From: Poecilobothrus nobilitatus
Taxonomy: Eukaryota > Arthropoda > Insecta > Diptera > Dolichopodidae
Length of the DNA stretch: 64,000 nucleotides
Direction: 5' to 3'
Assembly: GCA_947095535.1 (NCBI GenBank)
Contig: OX352773.1
Location: 109,437,950-109,501,949, forward strand
Part shown: piece by piece, positions 54,825-64,000 of the stretch
How the letters are laid out: each line of letters begins with the position of its first letter
How positions within the stretch are numbered: the first letter of the stretch is position 1
Notes under the pieces: model-generated
The model's input: the letters and a program-made list of their open reading frames with translations, nothing else
The model's database searches: none
What the model was told of the DNA's origin: nothing
Made by a program: the position numbers and the translations under genes

Positions 54825-55709
54825 ATGCCCGATTGTTTTGCAATTTTGATAAAAAATAAAAAATTATTTATATGGGAAGACCACTTTGAGAAAAAATTTT
54901 TAGGACAAAAGCTAAAAGGCGCTATTCCTTCTTTATTTTTTCGTGAACTAAATATTAAAGAAACACAAACTCGCGATAATAATACTTTTGAGTTTAATGA
55001 AAACATTTATTCTTTGCTCCCATTTTCTCATATAAACTCACAGTCAAAAGAACATTCAACTTTTGGTAAAGAAAACCGTAATTTTTCTGAAAACAGTAAA
55101 ACTTCGTATGCAAGTAAAACTTATTCAATTATAAACGTAGAAAATTTAGGTGTAGCTCTTGCATATTTTCGAGTAGTATCAGTATCTCCAAATGAATTTA
55201 ATTCAGAAAAAAATGATTTTTGTAGGCATTGTTTAACTTTTCAAAAAAAAGGAAAATTTATATTTCAAAAAATACTTAGCAGTTAATAAAACATTAGGTT
55301 TTATTAAAAAACAAAATATTTAATTAAAAAAAAAAATTAGCTTTAAGAATTCAAAATAAAAAACTAAAACAACAAAGAAAAAGAAAAGCAGAATTCATTA
55401 TGTCATTTAATTAATAAGCAATCTCATTTAGCAGACGAAGCCAAAACTTTTATCATGTATTTACCAAAAAAATATTTTATCATGTTGTTTAGAAGCCACA
55501 AAAAAATCCGCAAAATATTCTCATGGTGCAGTGAAAATGATAATTGCTATACGAATAAAAAAAAAATTTTAGAAATGTTAATAAATCTTTTACTAAATAA
55601 AAAAGCAAAGTGGTTAAAAGAAAAATTATTAAATAATGGAAAACAAAAAATAAATAAATCGGATAGTTCTGTTAAAAGAAAACTATATTTTATTGATATA
55701 ATTTTATAA
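54825..55709 (+). pseudogene. THAP-domain protein relic
   Basis: ATG at 54825, MPDCFAI, then after far too short a gap EDHFEKKFLGQKLKGAIPSL. The latter is the end of a THAP zinc finger (the His of the C2CH set, and the AVPTIF-like box GAIPSLF). About 45 residues of the finger's middle are missing, and the usual Cys before xxHF is Trp. The frame is open to 55286 (FCRHCLTFQKKGKF). After a break, RIQNKKLKQQRKRKAEF looks like the coiled coil that follows THAP in P-element-like and related transposases, then LADEAKTFIMYLPKK, in a second frame 55455-55709. Probably a transposase or captured THAP gene; whether it belonged to Polinton 2 is unclear. Confidence 0.55.
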
Positions 55710-55778
55710 TTATTTTTGTTTTGATTTTGAATTTAAAAATATTTGAATTTTTAGTATTTTTTAATTTTAAATAATAAA

Positions 55779-55800
55779 AATTGGGTTTTTTACCCCAATT
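55779..55800. terminator. hairpin, possible gene-end signal
   Basis: AATTGGG-tttttta-CCCAATT type stem of 7 bp directly behind the THAP-like frame. A longer imperfect partner (CCAATTGGAAAATT with AATTTTCCAGTTGG) follows at 55796-55857. Function is inference. Confidence 0.35.
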
Positions 55801-55859
55801 GGAAAATTGTTATTATATTATAATACACTATATTTTTAAATTTTCCAGTTGGCTTTTTC

Positions 55860-56600
55860 CCTGCTAAAATTGATCTTATTCTTTCTTTCTTATCAAAAAA
55901 AATATTCTTTTAAAATAACGTTTTTGGCTTTTAGTACATTCTTCATCTTACCTTAAAAAGTTTCAATAGGTAAACTGCATTTTCGATTTTTAAAATACGA
56001 TACTTATTAACTAAAAAAATAAAACATTTAAACCCTACTTGTAAGTACCATAATGCTTGTAAAAGTTAAGATAGCTAACAATTTAAAATAAAAAATCATG
56101 AAATTATGCAAATTATATATGAACTATATTTATTTAAAAATTATATATATATATATATTTATTTAATTATTATAAAATTTATTATATTTATTTTTTTACA
56201 CATTCATATTATTTTTATAAGTAATATAAATACGTATGTGTATTGTGTACATTTACGAGTGTAAAAAATTAGTTTTTTCATTTCAATTCATTTCAAATGC
56301 TTATAATTTATAAGTGGAAATATTTTGAGTATTGAACAAATTTGGATACAATAAGATGTATATTGAGTAATTTTGGGTACAATACGTTTTTAAGAAATTG
56401 ACTAGAAAATTTTGTACTGGATAAATACTATATGTATATAATTTCTTTATGGTGATGGTTGGTTGGTTGGTGTGAGTGGTGTGAGTGATTATGGTAATAG
56501 GTAAACATGGAAATAGTAAGAAAAAAATGCTTTTTTTATGTTTACATTTTTGAGATTTTTGAGTTTACAAGAAGATTTTTAAAATTGATACAGGAGACAT
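55860..56600. other. A+T-rich region, decayed Polinton 2 flank
   Basis: No complete frame. On the minus strand 55865-56000 shows ETF-GKMKNVLKAKNVILKEY with stops, which might be a decayed coding piece. A (GGTT)n/GTGAGTG patch is at 56455-56490. Confidence 0.35.
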
Positions 56601-56619
56601 TATAACTGTTCCTTTAGAT

Positions 56620-56745
56620 AGCCCAAGCCCATCAACGAAAAAAGAAAAAACTTAGACGTGTTTTAAGGTCAGCTATAGCAGGTAATACTCAAACAGAACT
56701 TAATTTTCCAATTCGTAAGAATAAATCCGCAAGCTCATGGAAAAC
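56620..56745 (+). pseudogene. C-terminal fragment of an unidentified Polinton 2 protein
   Basis: Plus-strand frame RRVLRSAIAGNTQTELNFP with SASSWKTYK ending in a stop that overlaps the start region of the next gene. Basic and protein-like, but unidentified. Its position before the capsid-type gene suggests a Polinton gene. Confidence 0.4.
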
Positions 56746-57333
56746 ATACAAGTAAATGATGAATTTTATGTCACTTTACTTAGTGATTCATCTATGAACT
56801 ATTATTCAGAACATTCATTATCATGTTTTACAAATAAAATGAATAAATACATGTGTGATTCAAGGTGGAAAGTCGGTATTTCAGAAATGTATTTTAATAA
56901 TTTCGTTCTAAATGTGTATGGTGAAGAATGGAAAAAAAGTACTCAAATATTTATTAAAGGTATGCAGAAAGATATGATAGGAGTTGGAACATCATATATT
57001 CCATACATAGAAAAACAAATGATATGTCACTGTAAAGTTTTTCTACTACCAACACTAATTCAAATTATACGCCCACTTAATAGGTTTTCAAAAAAAGAAG
57101 TTGAACGACAGTTGATTTGGGGAATTTTTAATTTTATAAACGATGATGTTTATTATATACAATCAGCAAAAGCTGAGGTGATACCTAAAAATATAACTTA
57201 CCCTACAATATGTGTTACCAGGCCTAAAATAGATATAAAAATAAGAGCAAATTACGCTTATACACTGGAAGGACTTTTGACAACATGTTTAAATCAAGTA
57301 TCTTCGAAAGTTACAGGTTTTAAAAAATATTAA
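56737..57333 (+). CDS. Polinton structural protein, probably minor capsid, shortened
   Basis: 198 codons from the ATG at 56737. The N-terminus (NDEFYVTLLSDSSMNYY, LSCFTNKM) and WKVGISEMYFNNF match the pattern I know from a conserved Polinton virion protein (FYVTLPSNSS followed by WEVGLxEIxY), thought to be the minor capsid (penton) protein. The C-terminal half (VFLLPTLIQIIRPLNRF) is atypical, and the ORF is shorter than I would expect, so the end is probably altered by frameshift. It is followed by the protease relic in the same direction. Element 1 has lost this gene. Confidence 0.6.
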   Translation: MENIQVNDEFYVTLLSDSSMNYYSEHSLSCFTNKMNKYMCDSRWKVGISEMYFNNFVLNVYGEEWKKSTQIFIKGMQKDMIGVGTSYIPYIEKQMICHCKVFLLPTLIQIIRPLNRFSKKEVERQLIWGIFNFINDDVYYIQSAKAEVIPKNITYPTICVTRPKIDIKIRANYAYTLEGLLTTCLNQVSSKVTGFKKY

Positions 57334-57369
57334 TCACGTGCAATAGAAGCTTTCAAAAACTTTTTTAAA

Positions 57370-57660
57370 TTTTAAACACTGACAAGGTAAAAGATCAAGG
57401 AACACATTTGTTTGCACTTTATATTCCAAAGAATTATTTCACATAAAATTTGATTCGTATGGTGATAAACCGGAAATTTTGAAATATTTTAAAAATCAGT
57501 GTATAGTTTTTAATATTTGGCAGATACAGGGTGTCCTTTCGAATATCTGTAGACAATACTTTTGCGTTTATGGCTAGTATAGATGTTTTGGTTTAAGTAT
57601 GAAGACTTTTCGAATGAATTTAGCAAAGAATAGAAAACTACAATCTGATTTTTTACAACT
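57370..57660 (+). pseudogene. adenain-like protease relic of Polinton 2
   Basis: Homologue of 15139-15627. In broken frames: NTDKVKDQGTHLFALYIPKN (the catalytic His box), KFDSYGDKPEILKYFKNQC, then ICRQYFCVYG where the catalytic-Cys motif CGQYC has become CRQYF. At least two stops; inactive. Confidence 0.75.
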
Positions 57661-57742
57661 TATTTAGAAATTTAAATTTTTCGCAATCTTGTGTGTCTAA
57701 GGAATATAATTAATATTAAAAAGCTTTAGTTAAATCGTAGTA

Positions 57743-58075
57743 ATGGAAGATCAAGGTTCGAACACAAATTTGATGTTGAGTTATACATATTTTCTCAACA
57801 AAAATCAGTCATTAAAAGTTCTTGTTGGTGTTGATACAGAATCTCTTGTAGCGACTTGCATTTTTCATCGTATTGGAAAAAAGTCAGCTATTTTAAAATA
57901 TCGTGATTAGTGTAAATTCTATCGGCAATTTTATGAAAGGTACTCGAAACAATCAATAAAGAATACAAAATTTTGTTTACAATATGAGTTAAGAATGGTT
58001 ATTGACCGATGTCTTAGCATTAACAAAGAGGAAGCTGACACATTTTACAATTTAATTGATTTCCTTCAAGCTGTA
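57743..58075 (+). pseudogene. 187-aa Polinton protein homologue, N-terminal part
   Basis: ATG at 57743 (MEDQGSNTNLMLSYTYFLNK). It follows element 1's protein through HRIGKKSAILKY, a TAG where element 1 has Trp, SINKEEADTFYNLIDFLQAV, and then loses similarity. The missing C-terminal end lies 560 bp further on (58640-58735), behind the acidic gene and an integrase start, so the locus is rearranged. The first 62 bp are outside the tandem duplication. Confidence 0.75.
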
Positions 58076-58275
58076 ATTATACACAATTTATTTAATTTTA
58101 TTTAATTTGTTTTTTACTATGAATTACGTATATATAGTAGATACATATGCATTTACACAAATATTCGTATATATTGTTTTAGGCTATAAATTATTTCTAA
58201 AAAGTTTTGCAAAATAGTAAGTATCTCATTCTTGTTTATTTATTTTCCAAATTTGTTGCTCCGCTATATCTTCAT

Positions 58276-58425
58276 CTAAGACTTGAAGATGTGGTAAGAA
58301 TTCTCAGTTTCCATTAATTCCTCCTCATCTACAGTAGATGTAATTTCATCAACTTGAACTTTATTTTGTATACTGACTATTGCAGTTTCCTCAGTAAATG
58401 GAAATATTGTTGAATCAGGTTCCAT
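58276..58425 (-). pseudogene. acidic Polinton protein homologue
   Basis: ATG at 58425. 49 codons: MEPDSTIFPFTEET and EITSTVDEEELMETE match the start of the acidic protein of element 1 (14166-14462). A frameshift then ends it early, with the acidic middle lost. Second copy at 61261-61410. Confidence 0.7.
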
Positions 58426-58488
58426 TTTTTTGTAAAATATCTTAGTAAAATTGAATTAAAAATGATTTGCCAATAAAATCTAACCGCG

Positions 58489-58498
58489 TTATATACTC
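58489..58498 (-). promoter_or_regulatory. TATA-like motif GAGTATATAA facing the acidic gene
   Basis: Minus-strand decamer about 64 bp upstream of the acidic gene ATG, the same motif and nearly the same distance as in element 1 (14096). Copy at 61474-61483. Confidence 0.6.
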
Positions 58499-58527
58499 TA
58501 GAACCCAGTCAAAATTCAAAGTTTTCA

Positions 58528-58537
58528 GAGTATATAA
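58528..58537 (+). promoter_or_regulatory. TATA-like motif GAGTATATAA facing integrase start
   Basis: Plus-strand copy 56 bp before the ATG of the truncated integrase at 58593. Together with 58489 it makes a symmetrical divergent promoter region. Copy at 61513-61522. Confidence 0.6.
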
Positions 58538-58592
58538 ATAAAGAAATGTAAAATACGATTTTTAAAACTAGTTAGAACTAGGTGTAGAAATC

Positions 58593-58637
58593 ATGTCAAA
58601 ATCTCAAATAGTAAGAGAAATACATAAAGATCTGTAA
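58593..58637 (+). pseudogene. integrase N-terminus, truncated
   Basis: ATG, then MSKSQIVREIHKDL and a stop; compare MSRAQIVTEIHRQ and MPKAQIVSEMHRP at the starts of the other integrases. Position and direction, next to the divergent acidic gene, agree with element 1. The rest of this integrase is missing; the sequence switches into the C-terminal end of the 187-aa gene. Confidence 0.65.
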
Positions 58638-58639
58638 AG

Positions 58640-58735
58640 AAAAAAATGTTACAAAGTTGAAAGTAGAGATTTTTATTCCGGTTCAAAAATTTAATGTATG
58701 ATGTAATTTTTCTCGACTCTTTATGAATAATAAAA
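58640..58735 (+). pseudogene. 187-aa Polinton protein homologue, C-terminal piece, displaced
   Basis: In broken frames KVESRDF and IPVQKFNV-stop-CNFSRLF correspond to RLERAIYVPIQRFNVQCNYSRLF of element 1. It should directly follow 58075 but stands behind the integrase start, evidence of an internal rearrangement. Confidence 0.65.
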
Positions 58736-58775
58736 ACTTATAACTACAAATCAAATTACATCAATTATTGGTAAT

Positions 58776-59204
58776 TTGCATATATTTTACCAAAAGACTC
58801 AAATATATCTATAATACTTAAATTTAAATTTTGTTCTTTATATACAATATCTTCTTTTTCTTTTATTTCTTTAACAAAATCTTAAGACCATAAATGGTCT
58901 GGATTTGTTTTACATTTATTATGTGACATAGAGCATCTTGCTCCATATCTTTTGTTTTTAAGAAACTCTTTCTAGTTTCAATATTTTTGTTATTAAAAGC
59001 TTCATTGAAGCTTTTTTTTTGCTGCTGGTACAACTTCTTGAAGAAGAATGATTTCTTCTTGTTGTAGTTGAAATTGTTGATGTTGCTGCTGTTATTGTTG
59101 ATTATGATGATGATGTTGTTGATGATGTGTTTGAGGTTTTTGTTGAGTTGCATTATTATGTTGAGCTCTTTCTTTGAATTGATATATCTTAAGAAAGATC
59201 CCAT
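58776..59204 (-). pseudogene. Q-rich Polinton protein homologue
   Basis: Homologue of 12389-12870. ATG at 59204. The Gln/His-rich frame (THHQQHHHHNQQ) has one stop, then QLQQEEIILLQEVVPAAKKK. It continues through MEQDALCHIINVKQIQTIYG and, after a shift, FVKEIKEKEDIVYKEQNLN to a stop at 58776 (SFGKIYANYQ). Small hairpins fall at equivalent places (GAGCAtctTGCTC near 58926; AGACCAtaaaTGGTCT near 58886). Second copy at 61761-62189. Confidence 0.65.
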
Positions 59205-59344
59205 TTTATTTATACTAAATTTTTCTAAAAAATAATTGTATTATCATTGTTTAGAAATCAAAATCGTTAAGAAAACTATATAAAAACAAAAAGTTCTTTA
59301 TTAATGTAATGAAGTATAATTGATAATAACAAAACTATAATTTT

Positions 59345-59628
59345 TTTAATAGCATTTTTGCAACATTGTTGCATTTAACAGTGTTCTAAAGTTAAGAAAA
59401 AATCTTTTACATAAGTTCTAATTATACTTTTTTATGAAAGAATATTATTTTTTATTTACCTATTACCTAAATTATTTATTTTTATTAGTAAATCTTTTTC
59501 TATTTTTATTTTTTCTATTAGCATTTTTACAACATTGTTGCATTTAAGAGTGTTCTAAAGTTAAGAAAAAATTTTGTACATAAATTCTAATTATACTTTT
59601 TTATGAAAGAATATCATATTTACTTATT
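59345..59628. repeat. two direct repeats of about 115 bp behind integrase
   Basis: 59345-59455 and 59513-59628 share AGCATTTTTRCAACATTGTT, GTTCTAAAGTTAAGAAAAAA and TTCTAATTATACTTTTTTAT in order. They lie downstream of the integrase stop, comparable in place to the 27-bp repeats behind integrase in element 1. Copy at 62330-62613. Confidence 0.85.
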
Positions 59629-60521
59629 CATTGATTATGACTATTATCAAATCCTAAATATTTCACATATACTTTATTGCCTTTTCGTTTTAAAATTTTT
59701 TCAATTAAATAAACATTATTACTGCTGGAACACTAGTTAGTTCCTGTTCATAGAAGCCACCACGAACTAATTTATTTTTATAATATTTTAAACTATATGT
59801 AATCGGATCTGTCTTGTTTTTGAAAGCTTTTTAAAAACTTCAGTTAAATAGTTAGGTTCATATCCTTTTTGAATAATACCTTTAGACCTTGCAATTCTAA
59901 CAAAATCACCAACATTTAATTTTCCCTTATTAAATATTTTAGGGCAATTGTAAATTGCACGAAAAAATTGTTTTTCATTTTGTGATGTAATTGGTTTGGT
60001 TTTAACTTAATTGTACTGTGTTTTACGTTATTATATTTTTCAATTAGTTTTGATAAAAGTTCTATCCATTTAAAATTTACTTGTAAACTAAACTTTTTCC
60101 ACATAATTGATTTTAATGTTCTGTTAAACCTTTCACAAACACTAACCTTCATTTCTGAATAAGTATGATAGTGATTTATTTTAAAGCTTTTCATCAAATT
60201 TTGGAATTTTTTGTTGAAATATTCTTTTCCATGGTCAGAATGAACATTTTTTGGAGACTTCCGACTTTTAAAAATCTTTTTCATACTTTTAAATACGTCA
60301 TCTGCTGCCTTTGATTTAACTTTTTCGACATATTCATATTTTGAAAATATATCGATAACAGTTAAGAGGAACTTGTATCCATTATTTAATTTTTGATTGG
60401 CTGACATATCTGCAAGGTCAATTTCCCATGTATCATTTAACCCTCTTTGAGATATTTTTCGTCTTCGAAATCTACTTCTAATTGGACGATGCATTTCAGA
60501 TACTATTTGTGCTTTTGGCAT
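59628..60521 (-). pseudogene. Polinton 2 integrase
   Basis: ATG at 60521 (MPKAQIVSEMHRPIRSRFRR), with eight more open codons upstream. Core intact: Asp in WEIDLADM, Asp in HSDHGKEY, Glu in VSVCERFNRTLKSIMWKKF, and IEKYNNVKHSTIKLKPNQL. From about 59995 it is shifted: VGDFVRIARSKGIIQKGYE, GGFYEQELTSV, then the chromodomain-like YLIEKILKRKGNKVYVKYLG and FDNSH, with stop at 59628. Clearly homologous to but diverged from element 1's integrase. Confidence 0.9.
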
Positions 60522-60728
60522 TATTATTGAAAAGTTAAACTGCAACTGTGAATTTAAATAAAATCAGTATAGGTAAATAACAGTATAATGTAAATAAATG
60601 TACGACTATATTTTGAAAATTAAAACAGTAAAATTAAAAGATTTTTTTTTCAATACAATTTAATTCAATTTATTCAATGTAATTTAATACTTTAAGACAA
60701 AATTTTTACAATGTATTAACAATAATTT

Positions 60729-60790
60729 TTAAATTTTTTTCTTTTTGAATCCATAAGGAACTGAAGTATAATCATTTGCAAAAACTAGTT
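60729..60790 (-). pseudogene. polymerase B C-terminal end, cut by the duplication joint
   Basis: The last codons of polymerase B (NDYTSVPYGFKKKKI, stop at 60729), cut off at 60790 where the second copy of the tandem unit begins. The uninterrupted version is at 63714-64000. Confidence 0.8.
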
Positions 60791-61260
60791 CAGTCATTAA
60801 AAGTTCTTGTTGGTGTTGATACAGAATCTCTTGTAGCGACTTGCATTTTTCATCGTATTGGAAAAAAGTCAGCTATTTTAAAATATCGTGATTAGTGTAA
60901 ATTCTATCGGCAATTTTATGAAAGGTACTCGAAACAATCAATAAAGAATACAAAATTTTGTTTACAATATGAGTTAAGAATGGTTATTGACCGATGTCTT
61001 AGCATTAACAAAGAGGAAGCTGACACATTTTACAATTTAATTGATTTCCTTCAAGCTGTAATTATACACAATTTATTTAATTTTATTTAATTTGTTTTTT
61101 ACTATGAATTACGTATATATAGTAGATACATATGCATTTACACAAATATTCGTATATATTGTTTTAGGCTATAAATTATTTCTAAAAAGTTTTGCAAAAT
61201 AGTAAGTATCTCATTCTTGTTTATTTATTTTCCAAATTTGTTGCTCCGCTATATCTTCAT

Positions 61261-61410
61261 CTAAGACTTGAAGATGTGGTAAGAATTCTCAGTTTCCATT
61301 AATTCCTCCTCATCTACAGTAGATGTAATTTCATCAACTTGAACTTTATTTTGTATACTGACTATTGCAGTTTCCTCAGTAAATGGAAATATTGTTGAAT
61401 CAGGTTCCAT
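61261..61410 (-). pseudogene. acidic Polinton protein homologue, second copy
   Basis: Identical to 58276-58425. Confidence 0.7.
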
Positions 61411-61577
61411 TTTTTTGTAAAATATCTTAGTAAAATTGAATTAAAAATGATTTGCCAATAAAATCTAACCGCGTTATATACTCTAGAACCCAGTCAAAAT
61501 TCAAAGTTTTCAGAGTATATAAATAAAGAAATGTAAAATACGATTTTTAAAACTAGTTAGAACTAGGTGTAGAAATC

Positions 61578-61720
61578 ATGTCAAAATCTCAAATAGTAAG
61601 AGAAATACATAAAGATCTGTAAAGAAAAAAATGTTACAAAGTTGAAAGTAGAGATTTTTATTCCGGTTCAAAAATTTAATGTATGATGTAATTTTTCTCG
61701 ACTCTTTATGAATAATAAAA
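61578..61720 (+). pseudogene. integrase start and displaced 187-aa C-terminus, second copy
   Basis: Identical to 58593-58735. The first part of the 187-aa homologue in this copy begins at the joint (60790), without its own start codon. Confidence 0.65.
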
Positions 61721-61760
61721 ACTTATAACTACAAATCAAATTACATCAATTATTGGTAAT

Positions 61761-62189
61761 TTGCATATATTTTACCAAAAGACTCAAATATATCTATAAT
61801 ACTTAAATTTAAATTTTGTTCTTTATATACAATATCTTCTTTTTCTTTTATTTCTTTAACAAAATCTTAAGACCATAAATGGTCTGGATTTGTTTTACAT
61901 TTATTATGTGACATAGAGCATCTTGCTCCATATCTTTTGTTTTTAAGAAACTCTTTCTAGTTTCAATATTTTTGTTATTAAAAGCTTCATTGAAGCTTTT
62001 TTTTTGCTGCTGGTACAACTTCTTGAAGAAGAATGATTTCTTCTTGTTGTAGTTGAAATTGTTGATGTTGCTGCTGTTATTGTTGATTATGATGATGATG
62101 TTGTTGATGATGTGTTTGAGGTTTTTGTTGAGTTGCATTATTATGTTGAGCTCTTTCTTTGAATTGATATATCTTAAGAAAGATCCCAT
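61761..62189 (-). pseudogene. Q-rich Polinton protein homologue, second copy
   Basis: Identical to 58776-59204. Confidence 0.65.
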
Positions 62190-62612
62190 TTTATTTATAC
62201 TAAATTTTTCTAAAAAATAATTGTATTATCATTGTTTAGAAATCAAAATCGTTAAGAAAACTATATAAAAACAAAAAGTTCTTTATTAATGTAATGAAGT
62301 ATAATTGATAATAACAAAACTATAATTTTTTTAATAGCATTTTTGCAACATTGTTGCATTTAACAGTGTTCTAAAGTTAAGAAAAAATCTTTTACATAAG
62401 TTCTAATTATACTTTTTTATGAAAGAATATTATTTTTTATTTACCTATTACCTAAATTATTTATTTTTATTAGTAAATCTTTTTCTATTTTTATTTTTTC
62501 TATTAGCATTTTTACAACATTGTTGCATTTAAGAGTGTTCTAAAGTTAAGAAAAAATTTTGTACATAAATTCTAATTATACTTTTTTATGAAAGAATATC
62601 ATATTTACTTAT

Positions 62613-63506
62613 TCATTGATTATGACTATTATCAAATCCTAAATATTTCACATATACTTTATTGCCTTTTCGTTTTAAAATTTTTTCAATTAAATAAACA
62701 TTATTACTGCTGGAACACTAGTTAGTTCCTGTTCATAGAAGCCACCACGAACTAATTTATTTTTATAATATTTTAAACTATATGTAATCGGATCTGTCTT
62801 GTTTTTGAAAGCTTTTTAAAAACTTCAGTTAAATAGTTAGGTTCATATCCTTTTTGAATAATACCTTTAGACCTTGCAATTCTAACAAAATCACCAACAT
62901 TTAATTTTCCCTTATTAAATATTTTAGGGCAATTGTAAATTGCACGAAAAAATTGTTTTTCATTTTGTGATGTAATTGGTTTGGTTTTAACTTAATTGTA
63001 CTGTGTTTTACGTTATTATATTTTTCAATTAGTTTTGATAAAAGTTCTATCCATTTAAAATTTACTTGTAAACTAAACTTTTTCCACATAATTGATTTTA
63101 ATGTTCTGTTAAACCTTTCACAAACACTAACCTTCATTTCTGAATAAGTATGATAGTGATTTATTTTAAAGCTTTTCATCAAATTTTGGAATTTTTTGTT
63201 GAAATATTCTTTTCCATGGTCAGAATGAACATTTTTTGGAGACTTCCGACTTTTAAAAATCTTTTTCATACTTTTAAATACGTCATCTGCTGCCTTTGAT
63301 TTAACTTTTTCGACATATTCATATTTTGAAAATATATCGATAACAGTTAAGAGGAACTTGTATCCATTATTTAATTTTTGATTGGCTGACATATCTGCAA
63401 GGTCAATTTCCCATGTATCATTTAACCCTCTTTGAGATATTTTTCGTCTTCGAAATCTACTTCTAATTGGACGATGCATTTCAGATACTATTTGTGCTTT
63501 TGGCAT
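62613..63506 (-). pseudogene. Polinton 2 integrase, second copy
   Basis: Identical to 59628-60521, with the same intact D, D, E core and the same frameshifts in the C-terminal region. Confidence 0.9.
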
Positions 63507-63713
63507 TATTATTGAAAAGTTAAACTGCAACTGTGAATTTAAATAAAATCAGTATAGGTAAATAACAGTATAATGTAAATAAATGTACGACTATATTTTG
63601 AAAATTAAAACAGTAAAATTAAAAGATTTTTTTTTCAATACAATTTAATTCAATTTATTCAATGTAATTTAATACTTTAAGACAAAATTTTTACAATGTA
63701 TTAACAATAATTT

Positions 63714-64000
63714 TTAAATTTTTTTCTTTTTGAATCCATAAGGAACTGAAGTATAATCATTTGCAAAAACTAGTTTTCTGGAATTTATTCGATATGTCTT
63801 TCTTTCAGGAACTCTGAAAGATGACTCTGTGATCATATGTTCGATGAATACTGGGAAATGTTATATTTATTTGTTGAAAATTGTTTAATTTTTTAACTAA
63901 TTGTTTCATAGAGCCTAAATATATTTCTTGTGAAGCGTTAAAATTTAAACAAATATCTTTGACTTTGCAAACAGTTTTTTCGCATTTGGAGTTGGTACTA
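63714..64000 (-). CDS. Polinton 2 DNA polymerase B, C-terminal part (runs off window)
   Basis: Minus-strand C-terminus of polymerase B in two frames: TVCKVKDICLNFNASQEIYL and GSMKQLVKKLNNFQQINIT, then VPERKTYRINSRKLVFANDY and TSVPYGFKKKKI with a stop at 63714. It aligns with the end of element 1's polymerase (IVCKVKGFSLSYEASLKINF and LPYGYNRKKSRVDK). One frameshift near 63820. The catalytic part lies beyond 64000. It stands 184 bp upstream of the integrase start and in the same direction, an order unlike element 1. Confidence 0.8.

Larger units (their letters stand above)
57805..63775. repeat. 2985-bp direct tandem duplication inside Polinton 2
   Basis: 57805-60789 and 60790-63774 match base for base wherever I compared them, including every stop and frameshift, with offset 2985. 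The joint is ...ACTAGTT/CAGTCATTAAA. The only shared base at both ends is a T (microhomology of one). Each unit holds the 187-aa homologue pieces, acidic gene, divergent promoter, integrase start, Q-rich gene, integrase and the last 62 bp of polymerase B. Confidence 0.95.

Noticed and set aside
58863..59204. 113-codon frame with Asn/Ile repeats at the Q-rich locus of Polinton 2
   Set aside because: Its first part is the wrong frame of the Gln repeat; only its last section (from MEQDAL) is the conserved coding frame.
1..64000. CRISPR arrays, bacterial operons, phage genes
   Set aside because: No regularly spaced identical short repeats with unique spacers, and gene content is eukaryotic transposons. 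Direct repeats found are tandem without spacers.

Overview
The window looks like a piece of eukaryotic, almost certainly insect, repetitive DNA. It is strongly A+T-rich, has no bacterial-type operons, and nearly every recognisable coding stretch belongs to a transposable element. A short foldback at 5517-5816 carries the TATACCC-type ends that I associate with repeats of flies, so Diptera is my first guess, held weakly. I see no convincing host gene, tRNA, rRNA or CRISPR.

Layout. 1-7.2 kb: a relic of a non-LTR retrotransposon endonuclease, an 86-bp tandem repeat, a 147-bp satellite with a four-monomer higher-order period, and foldbacks. 7249-17485: a complete but decayed Polinton/Maverick with long terminal inverted repeats and a 6-bp target duplication (one mismatch). 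It holds protein-primed DNA polymerase B (with a spliceosomal intron), a Q-rich protein, a retroviral-type integrase with C-terminal chromodomain-like region, an acidic protein, an unrecognised conserved 187-aa protein, an adenain-like protease, a small ORF and only the tail of the major capsid protein; the packaging ATPase and the rest of the capsid gene are gone. 17.5-34 kb: nested and head-to-tail non-LTR retrotransposons on the minus strand. One of them (26161-29302) sits in the 5' region of another, with an exact 19-bp target duplication. 34.1-36.1 kb: an LTR-retrotransposon relic with gag-like and env-like pieces. 36.1-54 kb: further non-LTR pieces, including an RTE-type element split by another element and an R1-type ORF1, plus a 1.3-kb tandem duplication with a poly-G tract and a cluster of AGGTCA half sites. 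54.8-64 kb: a THAP-like relic and then a second, diverged and rearranged Polinton, 2985 bp of which is present twice in direct tandem.

How the parts fit. The two Polintons share protease, the 187-aa protein, acidic protein, integrase and Q-rich protein in the same relative order and orientation over the part before the rearrangement, so each works as a check on the other. This shows that the unrecognised 187-aa, acidic and Q-rich genes are genuine Polinton genes, and it reveals a shared GAGTATATAA core-promoter-like motif in the divergent acidic/integrase intergenic region. The non-LTR elements are all dead. Several unrelated ones have kept endonuclease and thumb but lost parts of the reverse transcriptase core.

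Limits. All family assignments are by eye from translated motifs. Element boundaries are approximate unless a terminal repeat or target duplication is quoted. Many open frames lack an ATG start, so starts are given only where an ATG was seen.
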